Of a stretch of DNA of 64,000 nt, positions 45,840 through 54,677 are shown in pieces (within the stretch, counting starts at the first letter, position 1; every line of letters starts with the position of its first letter). The stretch comes from Mesorhizobium sp. NBSH29 (GTDB lineage Bacteria; Pseudomonadota; Alphaproteobacteria; Rhizobiales; Rhizobiaceae). Under the pieces are notes generated by a model, which ran no database searches, had not been told where the DNA came from, and worked only from the letters and a program-made list of their open reading frames with translations. The translations under genes were made by a program, and so were the position numbers. The stretch is taken from contig NZ_CP045492.1 in NCBI RefSeq assembly GCF_015500055.1, positions 3,110,501 through 3,174,500 on the forward strand, given 5' to 3'.

Positions 45840-45915
45840 AATAGCGCGACGGGAGCCAAGTTTAGCGCGAAAAAGTGCAAAACTGGGCAAAAGCCTGTCC
45901 CGGTCCGGCGCACCT

Positions 45916-46680
45916 TTAAGCCACGCGGTTGCGGCGCAGCTCTGATACAACCGCATTGCGACCACCATCCTTGGCGGCATACATATTGCGATCAGCTTCC
46001 TGCATGGTCGCGAGTGCTGCGGTGCCTGGTTTGTGGACGGCAAGCCCGATCGACACCGACAAAGAGAGCCCGACCACCCCAAGCCTGATTCCTGACAGTT
46101 CAACGTCACGACGCAGCCTGTCTGCGACCATGGTTGCCCGTGTCAGATTGGCACCGCGCATGAACATCGCGAACTCCTCGCCGCCGAGCCGGGCGGTCAG
46201 GTCGCCATCGCGCGCTGCTTCCTTTATTTGCGTTGCCAGCAAGACAATAACTCGGTCGCCGATGGCGTGGCCGAAGCGGTCATTCAGCGCTTTGAAATAA
46301 TCAGCATCGATATAGGCAAAGACGCCGGCACTGGCGGTCGGTGAGGTGCCAGTCACCAGCGTGTCCAGCCGCTCCAGAAACGTCTGCCGGTTGAGCAGGT
46401 CCGTCATCCGGTCGACTGACGCCAGATGCGCCAGCTCGGCGGCCATCTGCTGTAGCTTTTCGTACTGCTTCATCACATAGGTGGCGACCGGCAGGCAGAC
46501 GATGGTGGTGATCGTGCCCGAAATCATCATTTCAGAACGCAGCCGCCCCCAGCCGAGCTGGGCGTAATAGAGGGTCACCAGGGTCTCAACCGCGAGGATA
46601 ACCACGGCAAAGATCAGCGCCACCCTGGCTCTGGTGCTGAAACGCATGTTTGACACCGGCATCGTGAACAGACCCCTCAT
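45916..46680 (-). CDS. membrane diguanylate cyclase (GGDEF)
   Basis: This 254-residue protein has two N-terminal membrane segments (about residues 18-40 and 52-70) with almost no periplasmic loop, and a cytoplasmic GGDEF domain. It makes cyclic di-GMP from two GTP. The active site GGEEF is at 166-170 and an inhibitory RDGD (I-site) stands five residues before it, so product inhibition should be intact. Other domain motifs are DRMTDLLNRQTF and YIDADYFKALNDRFGHAIGD. The start at 46680 is the longest; 46662 (MPVSN) is an alternative. It is divergent from nrdJ across a 715-bp gap. Confidence 0.9.
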   Translation of the reverse strand: MRGLFTMPVSNMRFSTRARVALIFAVVILAVETLVTLYYAQLGWGRLRSEMMISGTITTIVCLPVATYVMKQYEKLQQMAAELAHLASVDRMTDLLNRQTFLERLDTLVTGTSPTASAGVFAYIDADYFKALNDRFGHAIGDRVIVLLATQIKEAARDGDLTARLGGEEFAMFMRGANLTRATMVADRLRRDVELSGIRLGVVGLSLSVSIGLAVHKPGTAALATMQEADRNMYAAKDGGRNAVVSELRRNRVA

Positions 46681-46851
46681 ACCCTTCCTCTACGTAAACG
46701 ATCCCTCTTAAAGTTTCGTGAGTCAGGGTTGCAGAAAGCGATTCGCTGTTTATTGCGCGCATTCCGGGAGATAAATCCCCACCTCTTCGGATACGTTGTA
46801 TCCGACGCGCAAAAAGTCGAAATCCAGCATTTCTCCGGGCCGTTCTCCCCG

Positions 46852-46889
46852 TTATCCACATATGTGACACACAAGATGTTGGGGTCACA
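46852..46889. promoter_or_regulatory. DnaA-box-like site next to inverted repeats
   Basis: TTATCCACA (46852-46860) equals the classical DnaA-box consensus. It overlaps the palindrome CACATATGTG (46857-46866). A further inverted repeat TGTGAC-N15-GTCACA spans 46863-46889 and resembles a CRP/FNR-type site with a longer spacer. The cluster is about 170 bp upstream of the GGDEF start. Confidence 0.35.
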
Positions 46890-47116
46890 AAAGCTAAACA
46901 AACGAATCCTTGACGGCTGATGCCGAGTCGCCTTTTATGGATCATGCGCTCCTGTTGAGGGCGTGGCTGGGGGAGTTTCCCGGGCCGGTCTTTTTCCCGA
47001 TTATGCGTGCGACCTAGCGCTTCCCGTCCGGCTGAATGCTGGTGTGGACGACGGTTTTTCTGCGTTCAAAATAGCGTCAGACGCAACGTTTCAGGGACTG
47101 GATAAATAAGCTGTTA

Positions 47117-47132
47117 ACGCTATATTTAGTGT
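47117..47132. promoter_or_regulatory. NrdR-box-like palindrome upstream of nrdJ
   Basis: ACGCTATATTTAGTGT is symmetric at 12 of 16 positions and resembles the NrdR box (ACACWATATWTWGTGT-like). The symmetry extends outward through GTTA on the left and TTAC on the right. NrdR represses ribonucleotide reductase genes in most bacteria. The box is 264 bp before the nrdJ start. Confidence 0.45.
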
Positions 47133-47220
47133 TTACAGCTAGGATGAAATACCAGATAGAGTGACATTTCTCCACGAGAGAAAATCACCATCACGGGTAG
47201 AGTGAGTGGCCGCAAAGCGC

Positions 47221-47271
47221 GGGAAGGCCATGGAGTGCACCGGTTTCAACACCGCTGCTCCGGCATTTCCC
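47221..47271 (+). ncRNA. stem-loop in the nrdJ leader, candidate structured RNA
   Basis: Four successive pairing segments nest without conflict: GGGAA/TTCCC, GCC/GGC, GGAG/CTCC and CGGT/ACCG, around a TTCAAC loop, with small internal loops. A second stem follows at 47291-47314 (CCGGCCGTC with GACGGGCCGG) and a third at 47342-47356 (GAGAC/GTCTC). I do not see the conserved B12-box of cobalamin riboswitches. A regulatory leader RNA is an inference from the folding alone. Confidence 0.4.
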
Positions 47272-47365
47272 AATCGATTGCGCGAGTAGGCCGGCCGTCG
47301 CGGGGACGGGCCGGAAGCGGGACATTGTGCAGCCTTGCGAAGAGACTCGGAGTCTCACGGCAAAG

Positions 47366-47381
47366 GCGCTATATATAGGGA
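47366..47381. promoter_or_regulatory. second NrdR-box-like palindrome close to the nrdJ start
   Basis: GCGCTATATATAGGGA has the central palindrome CTATATATAG and flanking C/G symmetry. It shares CGCTATATWTAG with the box at 47117 and ends 14 bp before the nrdJ start codon, overlapping the region of the ribosome binding site (GAGGACGG). Confidence 0.4.
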
Positions 47382-47395
47382 CTGAGGACGGACAC

Positions 47396-50300
47396 ATGCA
47401 GATCGCACGGCGCTTCACAAAAGACGGCCAATCCGCTTATGCGGAGATCGAGTTCCGCAAGGCACTTTCGGAAATCAAGAACCCGGATGGTTCAATCGTG
47501 TTCCGTCTGGCCGACATTGAAGTGCCGGCACAATTCAGCCAAGTGGCCACCGATGTTCTGGCGCAAAAGTATTTCCGCAAGGCTGGCGTACCGGCGCGGC
47601 TGAGGAAGGTTGAGGAAACCAGCGTTCCTTCCTTCCTGTGGCGCTCGGTGGCGGATGAAGCCGAACTTGAGAAGCTGCCGGAAGGCGAGCGCTTTGGTTC
47701 CGAGATCGATGCGCGCCAGGTATTTGACCGCCTGGCTGGCACATGGACCTATTGGGGCTGGAAGGGCGGCTACTTCAAAAGCGAAGAGGATGCGCGCGCT
47801 TTCCGCGATGAGCTTTGCTACATGCTGGCCACGCAGCGCGTTGCGCCGAACTCCCCGCAATGGTTCAACACCGGCCTGCACTGGGCTTACGGCATTGATG
47901 GTCCCGGCCAGGGGCATTTTTATGTTGACCCTTTCACCGGCAAATTGACCAAATCAAAGTCATCCTACGAGCACCCGCAGCCCCATGCCTGCTTTATTCA
48001 GGGCGTGGCGGATGATCTGGTCAATGAAGGCGGCATCATGGACCTTTGGGTGCGTGAAGCGCGGCTGTTCAAATATGGTTCGGGCACCGGTTCCAACTTT
48101 TCGCTGCTGCGCGGCGAAGGCGAAAAGCTTTCGGGCGGCGGCAGATCTTCCGGTCTGATGAGTTTCTTGAAAATCGGTGACCGTGCGGCCGGCGCTATCA
48201 AATCCGGTGGCACAACGCGCCGCGCTGCCAAAATGGTGGTGGTGGACGCCGACCATCCTGATATCGAAGCTTATATCGACTGGAAGGTGAAGGAAGAGCA
48301 GAAGGTTGCGGCACTCGTGACCGGCTCCAAGATTGTGCGCCAGCACATGACAGCCGTGTTGAAAGCCTGCGTGAATTGCGACGGCCCCGATGATGATTGT
48401 TTTGACCCGGCGAAAAACCCCGCACTCAAGCGCGAGATCAAGGCTGCCAAGAAGAATGCGGTGCCTGAAAACTACATCTACCGCATCATCCAGTTCGCCA
48501 AGCAGGGCTACACGGACATTGAGTTCAAGACCTATGACACGGATTGGGATTCAGAAGCCTATCTGACCGTGTCTGGCCAGAACTCCAACAATTCCGTTTC
48601 GCTGAAGGACGACTTCTTGCGCGCTGTCGAAAATGATGGCGACTGGCACCTGACCGCCCGCAAGGACGGCAAGGTAATGAAGACGTTGAAGGCGCGCGAT
48701 CTGTGGGAAAAGATTGGCTATGCCGCTTGGGCGTCGGCTGATCCGGGCCTGCACTACAATACCACGATGAATGACTGGCACACCTCGCCAGCGGCAGGCC
48801 CTATCCGCGCCTCCAACCCGTGCTCGGAATATATGTTCCTCGACGACACGGCCTGCAATCTGGCCTCCATCAATTTGCTGACCTATCGCCACAAGGATGG
48901 CGGACTGTTCGACATCGAGCGCTATGAGCACACGGTGCGCCTGTGGACCATCGTGCTCGAAATCTCGGTCATGATGGCGCAGTTCCCCTCGAAGGAAATT
49001 GCCAAACAGTCTTATGAATACCGCACGCTCGGCCTTGGCTATGCCAATATTGGCGGGCTTTTGATGACCTCCGGCATTCCCTATGATTCCACCGAGGGCC
49101 GCGGCATCTGTGCAGCGCTCACCTCCATCATGACCGGCGTTGCCTATGCGACATCGGCTGAAATGGCGGGCGAACTTGGTGCGTTTTCTGATTATGAGCG
49201 CAACGCCGCCAACATGCTGCGCGTGATGCGCAACCACCGCCGCGCCGCTTACGGCGAAAGCGAAGGCTATGAGAGCCTGGCGGTAAACCCTGTGCCACTG
49301 GTTGCCAGCGATGTGCCTGAACAGGCCTTGGTGGACCACGCCCGCAAGGCATGGGACCGCGCCATTGAGCTTGGCGAAAAGCATGGCTACCGCAATGCGC
49401 AGGCAACCGTCATTGCGCCCACCGGCACCATTGGTCTGGTGATGGATTGCGACACGACCGGCATCGAGCCAGACTTTGCGCTGGTAAAGTTCAAGAAGCT
49501 GGCCGGCGGCGGCTATTTCAAGATCATCAACCGCGCTGTGCCAGAAGCGCTTCGCACCCTTGGCTATTCCGAAAGCCAGTTGGCCGAGATCGAGGCATAT
49601 GCAGTCGGCCACGGCAATTTGAACCAGGCGCCGGCCATCAACCCCGGTTCGCTGAAGGCAAAGGGCTTTACCGACGAGAAGATCGAGCTGGTCAACGGCG
49701 CGCTGAAAAGCGCCTTCGACATCAAATTCGTGTTCAACCAGTGGACGCTGGGTGCTGACTGGGTGAAGGAAACCTTTGGCTTCACCGACGCGCAGCTTGC
49801 TGACCCGAGCTTCGAGATTTTGCCGGCCCTTGGCTTTGCCAAGAAAGACATTGAAGCGGCCAATGTGCATGTGTGCGGAGCGATGACGCTGGAAGGCGCG
49901 CCCTTCCTAAAGGACGAGCATCTGCCCGTCTTCGATTGCGCCAATGCCTGCGGCAAGATCGGCAAGCGTTATCTTTCCGTGGAAAGCCATATCCGCATGA
50001 TGGCGGCGGCCCAGCCCTTCATTTCGGGTGCTATTTCCAAGACGATCAACATGCCAAATGAGGCAACCGTCGAGGATTGCAAGCAGGCCTATATGCTGTC
50101 GTGGAAGCTGGCATTGAAAGCCAATGCGCTTTACCGCGATGGTTCAAAGCTGTCGCAGCCGCTCAACTCCTCACTGCTTGTCGATGAGGATGATGAGGAT
50201 GCGATGGAAGAACTGATCGCCATGCCGGCCGCCCAGCGCGCCGTGCAGATCACCGAAAAGATTGTCGAGCGCATCATCGAGCGCGTCTCGCGTGAGCAGG

Positions 50301-51145
50301 AAAAACTGCCCGGCCGCCGCAAGGGCTATACGCAAAAGGCCAAAATCGGTGGCAACACCATCTTCCTGCGCACCGGCGAATATGATGATGGCCGCCTTGG
50401 CGAGATCTTCATCGACATGAACAAGGAAGGCGCCACGCTGCGCGGCCTGCTCAACAATTTCGCCATCGCCATTTCGCTCGGACTGCAATATGGCGTGCCG
50501 CTGGAAGAATATGTGCACGCCTTCACCTTCACCAAGTTCGAGCCAGCCGGCATGGTGCAGGGCAATGACGCGATCAAGAGCGCGACCTCCATTCTCGATT
50601 ACATCTTCCGCGAATTGGCGATCTCCTATCTCGACCGCAATGATCTGGCCCATGTCGACCAGTCGGACTTTTCCAACACCGCCCTTGGCCGTGGCATTTC
50701 GGAGGGCAAGACCGACGCTGTCTCCAAAGGCCTGACACGCGGCTCGACGCTAAAAGTCGTCTCCGGCAAGACCGCCGGCAGCGACCCGAAATCCTCTGCC
50801 CGCACCCAGCCCGCCTTCTCCGGCTCCAATGTGCTGGCGATGGCCCCCAAGGCATCCGACCAGCCCGTTGCCTACAAGCGTGAATATGAGGAACGGGCCA
50901 AGGAACTGGCAGAAGAAATCGCCTTAGAGGAAGCAGCAAACGCTGCCTCGGCCAACGCCCTCTTCACCGACACAGCCGCCCTCGAAGCCGCAGAAGCCAA
51001 AAAACTCGCCAACGACCGGCGCGTAAAATCGCTTATGCAAGGCTACACCGGCAATTCCTGCGCCGAGTGCCAGAACTTTACGATGGTGCGGAACGGGACG
51101 TGTGAAAAGTGCGACACGTGTGGATCAACGAGCGGGTGTAGCTGA
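47396..51145 (+). CDS. nrdJ: vitamin B12-dependent (class II) ribonucleotide reductase
   Basis: This 1249-residue enzyme reduces ribonucleotides to deoxyribonucleotides with adenosylcobalamin and works with or without oxygen. Landmarks are [15 protein letters not shown] near 140, [21 protein letters not shown]-like catalytic loop around 480-500 (Cys and Glu), the [20 protein letters not shown] region near 675, and a C-terminal zinc or redox tail CAECQNF and [13 protein letters not shown]. The start at 47396 (MQIARRF) follows GAGGAC; upstream in-frame codons are not conserved. The length fits the long NrdJ form of alphaproteobacteria. It probably is regulated by NrdR, and it needs the cobalamin that CobT helps to make. 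Confidence 0.96.
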   Translation: MQIARRFTKDGQSAYAEIEFRKALSEIKNPDGSIVFRLADIEVPAQFSQVATDVLAQKYFRKAGVPARLRKVEETSVPSFLWRSVADEAELEKLPEGERFGSEIDARQVFDRLAGTWTYWGWKGGYFKSEEDARAFRDELCYMLATQRVAPNSPQWFNTGLHWAYGIDGPGQGHFYVDPFTGKLTKSKSSYEHPQPHACFIQGVADDLVNEGGIMDLWVREARLFKYGSGTGSNFSLLRGEGEKLSGGGRSSGLMSFLKIGDRAAGAIKSGGTTRRAAKMVVVDADHPDIEAYIDWKVKEEQKVAALVTGSKIVRQHMTAVLKACVNCDGPDDDCFDPAKNPALKREIKAAKKNAVPENYIYRIIQFAKQGYTDIEFKTYDTDWDSEAYLTVSGQNSNNSVSLKDDFLRAVENDGDWHLTARKDGKVMKTLKARDLWEKIGYAAWASADPGLHYNTTMNDWHTSPAAGPIRASNPCSEYMFLDDTACNLASINLLTYRHKDGGLFDIERYEHTVRLWTIVLEISVMMAQFPSKEIAKQSYEYRTLGLGYANIGGLLMTSGIPYDSTEGRGICAALTSIMTGVAYATSAEMAGELGAFSDYERNAANMLRVMRNHRRAAYGESEGYESLAVNPVPLVASDVPEQALVDHARKAWDRAIELGEKHGYRNAQATVIAPTGTIGLVMDCDTTGIEPDFALVKFKKLAGGGYFKIINRAVPEALRTLGYSESQLAEIEAYAVGHGNLNQAPAINPGSLKAKGFTDEKIELVNGALKSAFDIKFVFNQWTLGADWVKETFGFTDAQLADPSFEILPALGFAKKDIEAANVHVCGAMTLEGAPFLKDEHLPVFDCANACGKIGKRYLSVESHIRMMAAAQPFISGAISKTINMPNEATVEDCKQAYMLSWKLALKANALYRDGSKLSQPLNSSLLVDEDDEDAMEELIAMPAAQRAVQITEKIVERIIERVSREQEKLPGRRKGYTQKAKIGGNTIFLRTGEYDDGRLGEIFIDMNKEGATLRGLLNNFAIAISLGLQYGVPLEEYVHAFTFTKFEPAGMVQGNDAIKSATSILDYIFRELAISYLDRNDLAHVDQSDFSNTALGRGISEGKTDAVSKGLTRGSTLKVVSGKTAGSDPKSSARTQPAFSGSNVLAMAPKASDQPVAYKREYEERAKELAEEIALEEAANAASANALFTDTAALEAAEAKKLANDRRVKSLMQGYTGNSCAECQNFTMVRNGTCEKCDTCGSTSGCS

Positions 51146-51149
51146 GGAA

Positions 51150-51687
51150 TTGGGGCGAGGTAACTCGCCCCCATCTCCATGGGGATGGGGCGAGGAAACA
51201 GCGTTCGCGATTGGCCATTTCCTCCCCCCACGAAAGTGGGGAGAGGTGGATTGGGCAAAGCCCAGGACGGAGAGGGGTTTTGCACTCGCTCCACAAACCG
51301 AAGCGTTTCCAAGCTGCCCCCGCCGCAGCGATGCCGAAATAGCACCCCCTCTCCGCCTCGCTGCGCTCGGCACCTCTCCCCCATCTCCATGGGGGCGAGG
51401 AAACAGCGTTTGCGATTGGCCATTTCCTCGCCCCACGAAAGTGGGGAGAGGTGGATTGGGCAAAGTCCAAGACGGAGAGGGGTTTTGCACTCGCCCCACA
51501 AACCGAAGCGTTTCCAAGCTGCCCCCGCCGCAGCGATGCCGAAATAGCACCCCCTCTCCGCCTCGCTGCGCTCGGCACCTCTCCCCCATTTCATGGGGGG
51601 CGAGGAAACAGCGTTCGCGATTGGCCATTTCCTCGCCCCACGGAAGTGGGGAGAGGTGGATTGGGCAAAGCCCAGGACGGAGAGGGG
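51150..51687. repeat. left array: three palindromic elements, 205-bp period
   Basis: Three elements end at 51277 (5'-truncated or altered), 51482 and 51687; the two full ones (51346-51482, 51551-51687) are 137 bp. Each begins with CCCCTCTCCG and ends with CGGAGAGGGG, and has an inner pair ACCTCTCCCC / GGGGAGAGGT, so it can fold as a long hairpin. The 68-bp spacers are almost identical to each other (from TTTTGCACTCG to GAAATAGCA). No gene is visible; frames on both strands come from the low stop-codon content. It follows nrdJ directly. Confidence 0.8.
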
Positions 51688-51708
51688 TTTTGCGTTTACA
51701 ACAATCGC

Positions 51709-52128
51709 ATGACAAGACGGGTTCCAAGCCGCCGTTCACCCACAAAAATCGCTCGCGCCCGCGTGCTGCGCCATGGCGAGAACATGGCCGAAGCGCTGGT
51801 GTGGAATGAGCTGAAAGCCAAAAGGCTCAGCGGCTACAAATTCGTCCGCCAAATGCCCATCGGTCCCTATTTCGCCGACTTCGCCTGCCGCAGCGCGAAG
51901 CTGGTGGTGGAACTGGATGGCAGCCAGCACGCAGAAAGCTCCTATGACCGCAACCGCGACGAATTCATGCGCGGCAAAGGCTTTTCTGTCCTTCGCTTCT
52001 GGAATGTCGACGCACTGAAGCACCGGGCAAGCCTGTGCGAGACAATTCTGGCGGCGCTTGAAGGCAGACTCCATGAGGACGTTGTGGCGGATGATCTGCG
52101 GTTTGTGTTTGCATCGCCACGTGGGTGA
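51709..52128 (+). CDS. DUF559 domain (endonuclease-like fold) protein
   Basis: This 139-residue protein contains the DUF559 core: ARVLRHGENMAEALVWNELKA, GYKFVRQMPIGPYFADFAC, KLVVELDGSQH, and FSVLRFWNVDAL. The FxPIGxYxxDFxC..ELDGxQH pattern resembles the PD-(D/E)xK fold of very-short-patch-repair (Vsr)-like nucleases, with Asp and Glu-Asp as possible metal ligands. It fills the spacer position between the third and fourth palindromic elements of the array, so it may be carried with the repeats. Its activity is not established. Confidence 0.82.
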   Translation: MTRRVPSRRSPTKIARARVLRHGENMAEALVWNELKAKRLSGYKFVRQMPIGPYFADFACRSAKLVVELDGSQHAESSYDRNRDEFMRGKGFSVLRFWNVDALKHRASLCETILAALEGRLHEDVVADDLRFVFASPRG

Positions 52129-52129
52129 C

Positions 52130-52615
52130 CCCCTCTCCGCCTCGCTGCGCTCGGCACCTCTCCCCCATTTCATGGGGGCGAGGAAATACCGATCGCGATT
52201 AGCCATTTCCTCGCCCCGCTTGCGGGGAGAGGTGGCTTGGGCGGAGCCCAAGACGGAGAGGGGTTTGCCAAGATCGGCACTTTCGCAACGCCGCCGAGCG
52301 CCCACCCCCTCTCCGCCTCGCTGCGCTCGGCACCTCTCCCCCATTTCATGGGGGCGAGGAAATACCGATCGCGATTAGCCATTTCCTCGCCCCGCTTGCG
52401 GGGAGAGGTGGCTTGGGCGGAGCCCAAGACGGAGAGGGGTTTGCCAAGATCGGCACTTTCGCAACGCCGCCGAGCGCCAACCCCCTCTCCGCCTCGCTGC
52501 GCTCGGCACCTCTCCCCCATTTCACGGGGGCGAGGAAATACCGCTCGCGATTAGCCATTTCCTCGCCCCGCCCGCGGGGAGAGGTGGCTTGGGCGAAGCC
52601 CAAGACGGAGAGGGG
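52130..52615. repeat. right array: three palindromic elements, 176-bp period
   Basis: Elements at 52130-52263, 52306-52439 and 52482-52615 are 134 bp each and nearly identical. They share the outer CCCCTCTCCG / CGGAGAGGGG and inner ACCTCTCCCC / GGGGAGAGGT inverted repeats with the left array. The spacers here are 42 bp (TTTGCCAAGATCGG to GAGCGCCCA) and differ from those on the left. A partial head of a further element (CCCCTCTCCGCC) lies near 52693. Confidence 0.8.
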
Positions 52616-53345
52616 TTGCCAAGAGCCCATATCGAAGGCGCAGAATCGAAAACCGCTGCCAGACCAAAAACCCAATATCCCAAATCTATCCACCCCCTCT
52701 CCGCCGCCAGCATAATCCTCGCAGCCTTTCTCGGGGAACGCCGGTCATGACGGTGGCTTGCGGGGAAAGGTCGATGCTCGGGAAAAGCAGCTAACGTGGC
52801 TGTGGAAGCCGGGAGTCCGACCAGAGCCTCTTGTTCCTGCTTTTTGAAAGAAAGCGTGGACTAGGCGCCGTATGCCGTTTGCGCCGGCAAGGAAACCTCC
52901 GGCATGTCGCCGGGATAAGAGTCCTCAGACTTGGAGGCGGAAGGATCAAAAAACATCGGCGGGGCGCTTTGGAAGGCGCCATTTTACCCCCTACTGCCTG
53001 CGGTGCTGACTGTCGCGCCCCGCTTCCCACGCTGCGGTTTGTTCCAAAAACCTGCCGCGCCTCGACCCATCATGACCAGACGCTTTCGAGCGGGCGTGGT
53101 GAGGCTGGCGCGTGCGTGCCGATGCGCTGGGCGCAGGAGCGGTGCCCATCCCTGTTCTTCCGGTCCAAACGCGCCGCGCTGCATGCAACTGAACGCGGCA
53201 ACATCTCTCCTCTTGCAAAATGCAACGGCCTCGCAGCCCGCGTGAAAAGTGCGGGCTACGAAGCCTGGGCGGCCCCTGCGCCAGTTCCCTGCTTGGGAGC
53301 GTTAAACTGGAACCGGTGCAGGAGCCGGTTGCGATGATGCGTGTA
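52616..53345. other. 730-bp region without a recognised gene
   Basis: No supported gene was found. Frames of 66-168 residues exist on both strands but are Arg/Pro-rich and lack domains or good start signals. A GGCGC/GCGCC stem-loop followed by ATTTTACC lies near 52965-52990. A leftward SoxR-type promoter at the right edge would transcribe this region from about 53333. Confidence 0.4.
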
Positions 53346-53370
53346 ACTGTTCAACCGCACTTGAAGTCAA
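53340..53370 (-). promoter_or_regulatory. SoxR box inside a leftward promoter next to soxR
   Basis: On the minus strand, TTGACT (53370-53365) is followed by TCAAGTGCGGTTGA, which has the TCAA-N6-TTGA symmetry of SoxR boxes. The -10 position 19 bp away is TACACG (weak). The long 19-bp spacer is the hallmark of MerR-family promoters. The site is 27 bp upstream of the soxR start and would also allow autoregulation. Confidence 0.5.
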
Positions 53371-53405
53371 GCGGTGGCTGTGATCTTTTCGCGGCCATGA
53401 TCACC

Positions 53406-53846
53406 ATGTTCACCATCGGCGATGTGGCGCGGCGCAGCGGCATCGCAACGTCGGCCCTGCGCTTCTATGAAGAGCGCGGCCTGTTGATCTCCGAGCGCGC
53501 CCGTTCCGGCCACCGGCGTTACCCGCGGGCAGCATTGCGCCGCGTTGCCTTCATCGTATTTGCCCAGAAAGTCGGGCTGTCGCTGGAGGAAATTGCCGCA
53601 GAACTGGCAAAACTGCCGCCAGACAGGGCGCCAAGCGGACGCGACTGGGAAAAACTTTCTGCCACCTGGACAGCACGCATAGACCAGAAGATCGCCGAAC
53701 TGCAACGCCTGCGCGCCGGCTTGGGCGAATGCATCGGCTGCGGCTGCCTGTCGCTGGACCGCTGCAAACTCACCAACCCGCAGGACCGCGCCAGCAGCAG
53801 AGGCAGCGGCCCGCGCTACTGGATCGGCGACAGGCCGGCAGATTGA
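53406..53846 (+). CDS. soxR: redox-sensitive MerR-family activator SoxR
   Basis: This 146-residue protein (an ATG at 53397 would add three residues) has the MerR winged helix (MFTIGDVARRSGIATSALRFYEERGL), a dimerisation helix, and the [2Fe-2S] cluster motif with Cys109, Cys112, Cys114 and Cys120 (CIGCGCLSLDRCKL). The Cys spacing equals that of E. coli SoxR. In non-enteric bacteria SoxR responds to redox-cycling drugs and usually activates a few neighbouring detoxification genes. No soxS is present. The only nearby candidates are the leftward unknown region and the genes downstream. Confidence 0.92.
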   Translation: MFTIGDVARRSGIATSALRFYEERGLLISERARSGHRRYPRAALRRVAFIVFAQKVGLSLEEIAAELAKLPPDRAPSGRDWEKLSATWTARIDQKIAELQRLRAGLGECIGCGCLSLDRCKLTNPQDRASSRGSGPRYWIGDRPAD

Positions 53847-53872
53847 TTTTTTTCGAATTGAGCGAGAGACAG

Positions 53873-53980
53873 ATGAGCCAGAAAGTCGTGATTGCCCCGC
53901 CCAAATTGCCATCGGTGGCCGTGGCAGGAAGTGCCGTCTGCATCGGCCACGTTGCAGTCGACAGCGGAGATTGCTCATGA
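53873..53980 (+). pseudogene. 35-codon frame, possible N-terminal remnant of a fumarylacetoacetate hydrolase-family gene
   Basis: The frame starts MSQKVVIAPPKLPSVAVAGS after GAGAGACAG, which resembles the start of FAH-family hydrolases (PPPxPSxxVAGS before RRIYCVGRNY). The expected continuation is missing, and 15 further residues end at a stop that overlaps the next ATG (ATGA at 53977-53980). FAH-family genes are often placed directly before maleylacetoacetate isomerase genes, so I infer that a deletion removed most of such a gene. A genuine small leader gene coupled to the isomerase gene is the alternative. Confidence 0.4.
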
Positions 53981-54639
53981 CCGCGCATCAGGACAAAATC
54001 GTTCTGCACAATTATTTCCGCTCATCGACCTCCTATCGGGTGCGGATTGCGCTGGCGATGAAGCGACTGGATTACACCTATGTCGCCCACCATCTGCGCC
54101 ATGGCAGCCACCGCGAGCAAAATTATCTGGCGGTCAATCCACAGGGGCTGGTGCCGGCGCTGGTGTGGACCGATGGCACGATGATCGCGCAATCGTTGGC
54201 GATCATCGAATTTCTGGACGACGTGGCGCCGCAACCACCGCTGCTGCCAACCGATGCGCTGGGCCGCGCGCGGGTGAGAATGCTGGCGCAGATGATCGCC
54301 TGCGACATCCACCCGGTGAACAATCTGCGTGTCCTGACAGCGCTGCGCACACTTTACGGCGCCGGCGACGACGACATCACCAACTGGTTCCGCCATTGGG
54401 TGAATGAAACCTTCGAACCGCTTGAGAAGATTCTGGCATCCAGTTCAGAGACCGGAACCTTCTGCCATGGCGAACAGCCGGGCCTGGCTGATATCTGTGT
54501 CGTCGCCCAGGTCGCCAACAACCAGCGTTTTGGCGTCGACATGACCCCCTACCCGACAATAGCCCGCATCAACGCGGCCTGCTTGGAAGTGGAGGCGTTT
54601 CAAACCTCAGCCCCGGCGAACCAGCCGGATGCGGAGTGA
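53977..54639 (+). CDS. maiA: maleylacetoacetate isomerase-like (zeta-class GST)
   Basis: This 220-residue protein (start at ATG 53977) has the zeta GST N-terminus LHNYFRSSTSYRVRIALAMK, the glutathione site NPQGLVPALVWTDG and QSLAIIEFLDD, and the C-terminal DIHPVNNLRVL helix seen in maleylacetoacetate isomerases. These enzymes convert maleylacetoacetate to fumarylacetoacetate in tyrosine and homogentisate breakdown. The usual SSCS active-site motif reads SSTS here, so the Cys is replaced by Thr while the first Ser stays. The partner FAH gene appears lost. Confidence 0.82.
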   Translation: MTAHQDKIVLHNYFRSSTSYRVRIALAMKRLDYTYVAHHLRHGSHREQNYLAVNPQGLVPALVWTDGTMIAQSLAIIEFLDDVAPQPPLLPTDALGRARVRMLAQMIACDIHPVNNLRVLTALRTLYGAGDDDITNWFRHWVNETFEPLEKILASSSETGTFCHGEQPGLADICVVAQVANNQRFGVDMTPYPTIARINAACLEVEAFQTSAPANQPDAE

Positions 54640-54677
54640 GGACGCCAATGGATTGAATAGCGCCTCCGCCAACCGCG

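Larger units (their letters stand above)
46681..47395. other. 715-bp divergent intergenic region ahead of nrdJ
   Basis: No gene is seen. The region is dense in symmetric motifs: a DnaA-box-like and CRP-like cluster at 46852-46889, NrdR-like palindromes at 47117-47132 and 47366-47381, and a foldable leader between them. It probably holds the promoter of the GGDEF gene on the left and a long 5' leader of nrdJ on the right. Confidence 0.5.

Noticed and set aside
47161-47395. cobalamin riboswitch before nrdJ
   Set aside because: The region folds, but I could not find the conserved B12-box or its typical helices.
48551-49870. 439-residue minus-strand frame
   Set aside because: It is entirely antisense to nrdJ and results from high GC codon use; no family features.
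51150-52615. CRISPR array
   Set aside because: Repeat units are 134-137 bp, spacers within each side are nearly identical, and no cas gene is present.
51102-52715. several overlapping frames of 100-235 residues on both strands
   Set aside because: They arise from the palindromic repeats, which lack stop codons; only the DUF559 frame shows a protein family.
52791-53337. candidate proteins of 66-168 residues
   Set aside because: Arg/Pro-rich composition, no start signals and overlapping frames on both strands; treated as non-coding.
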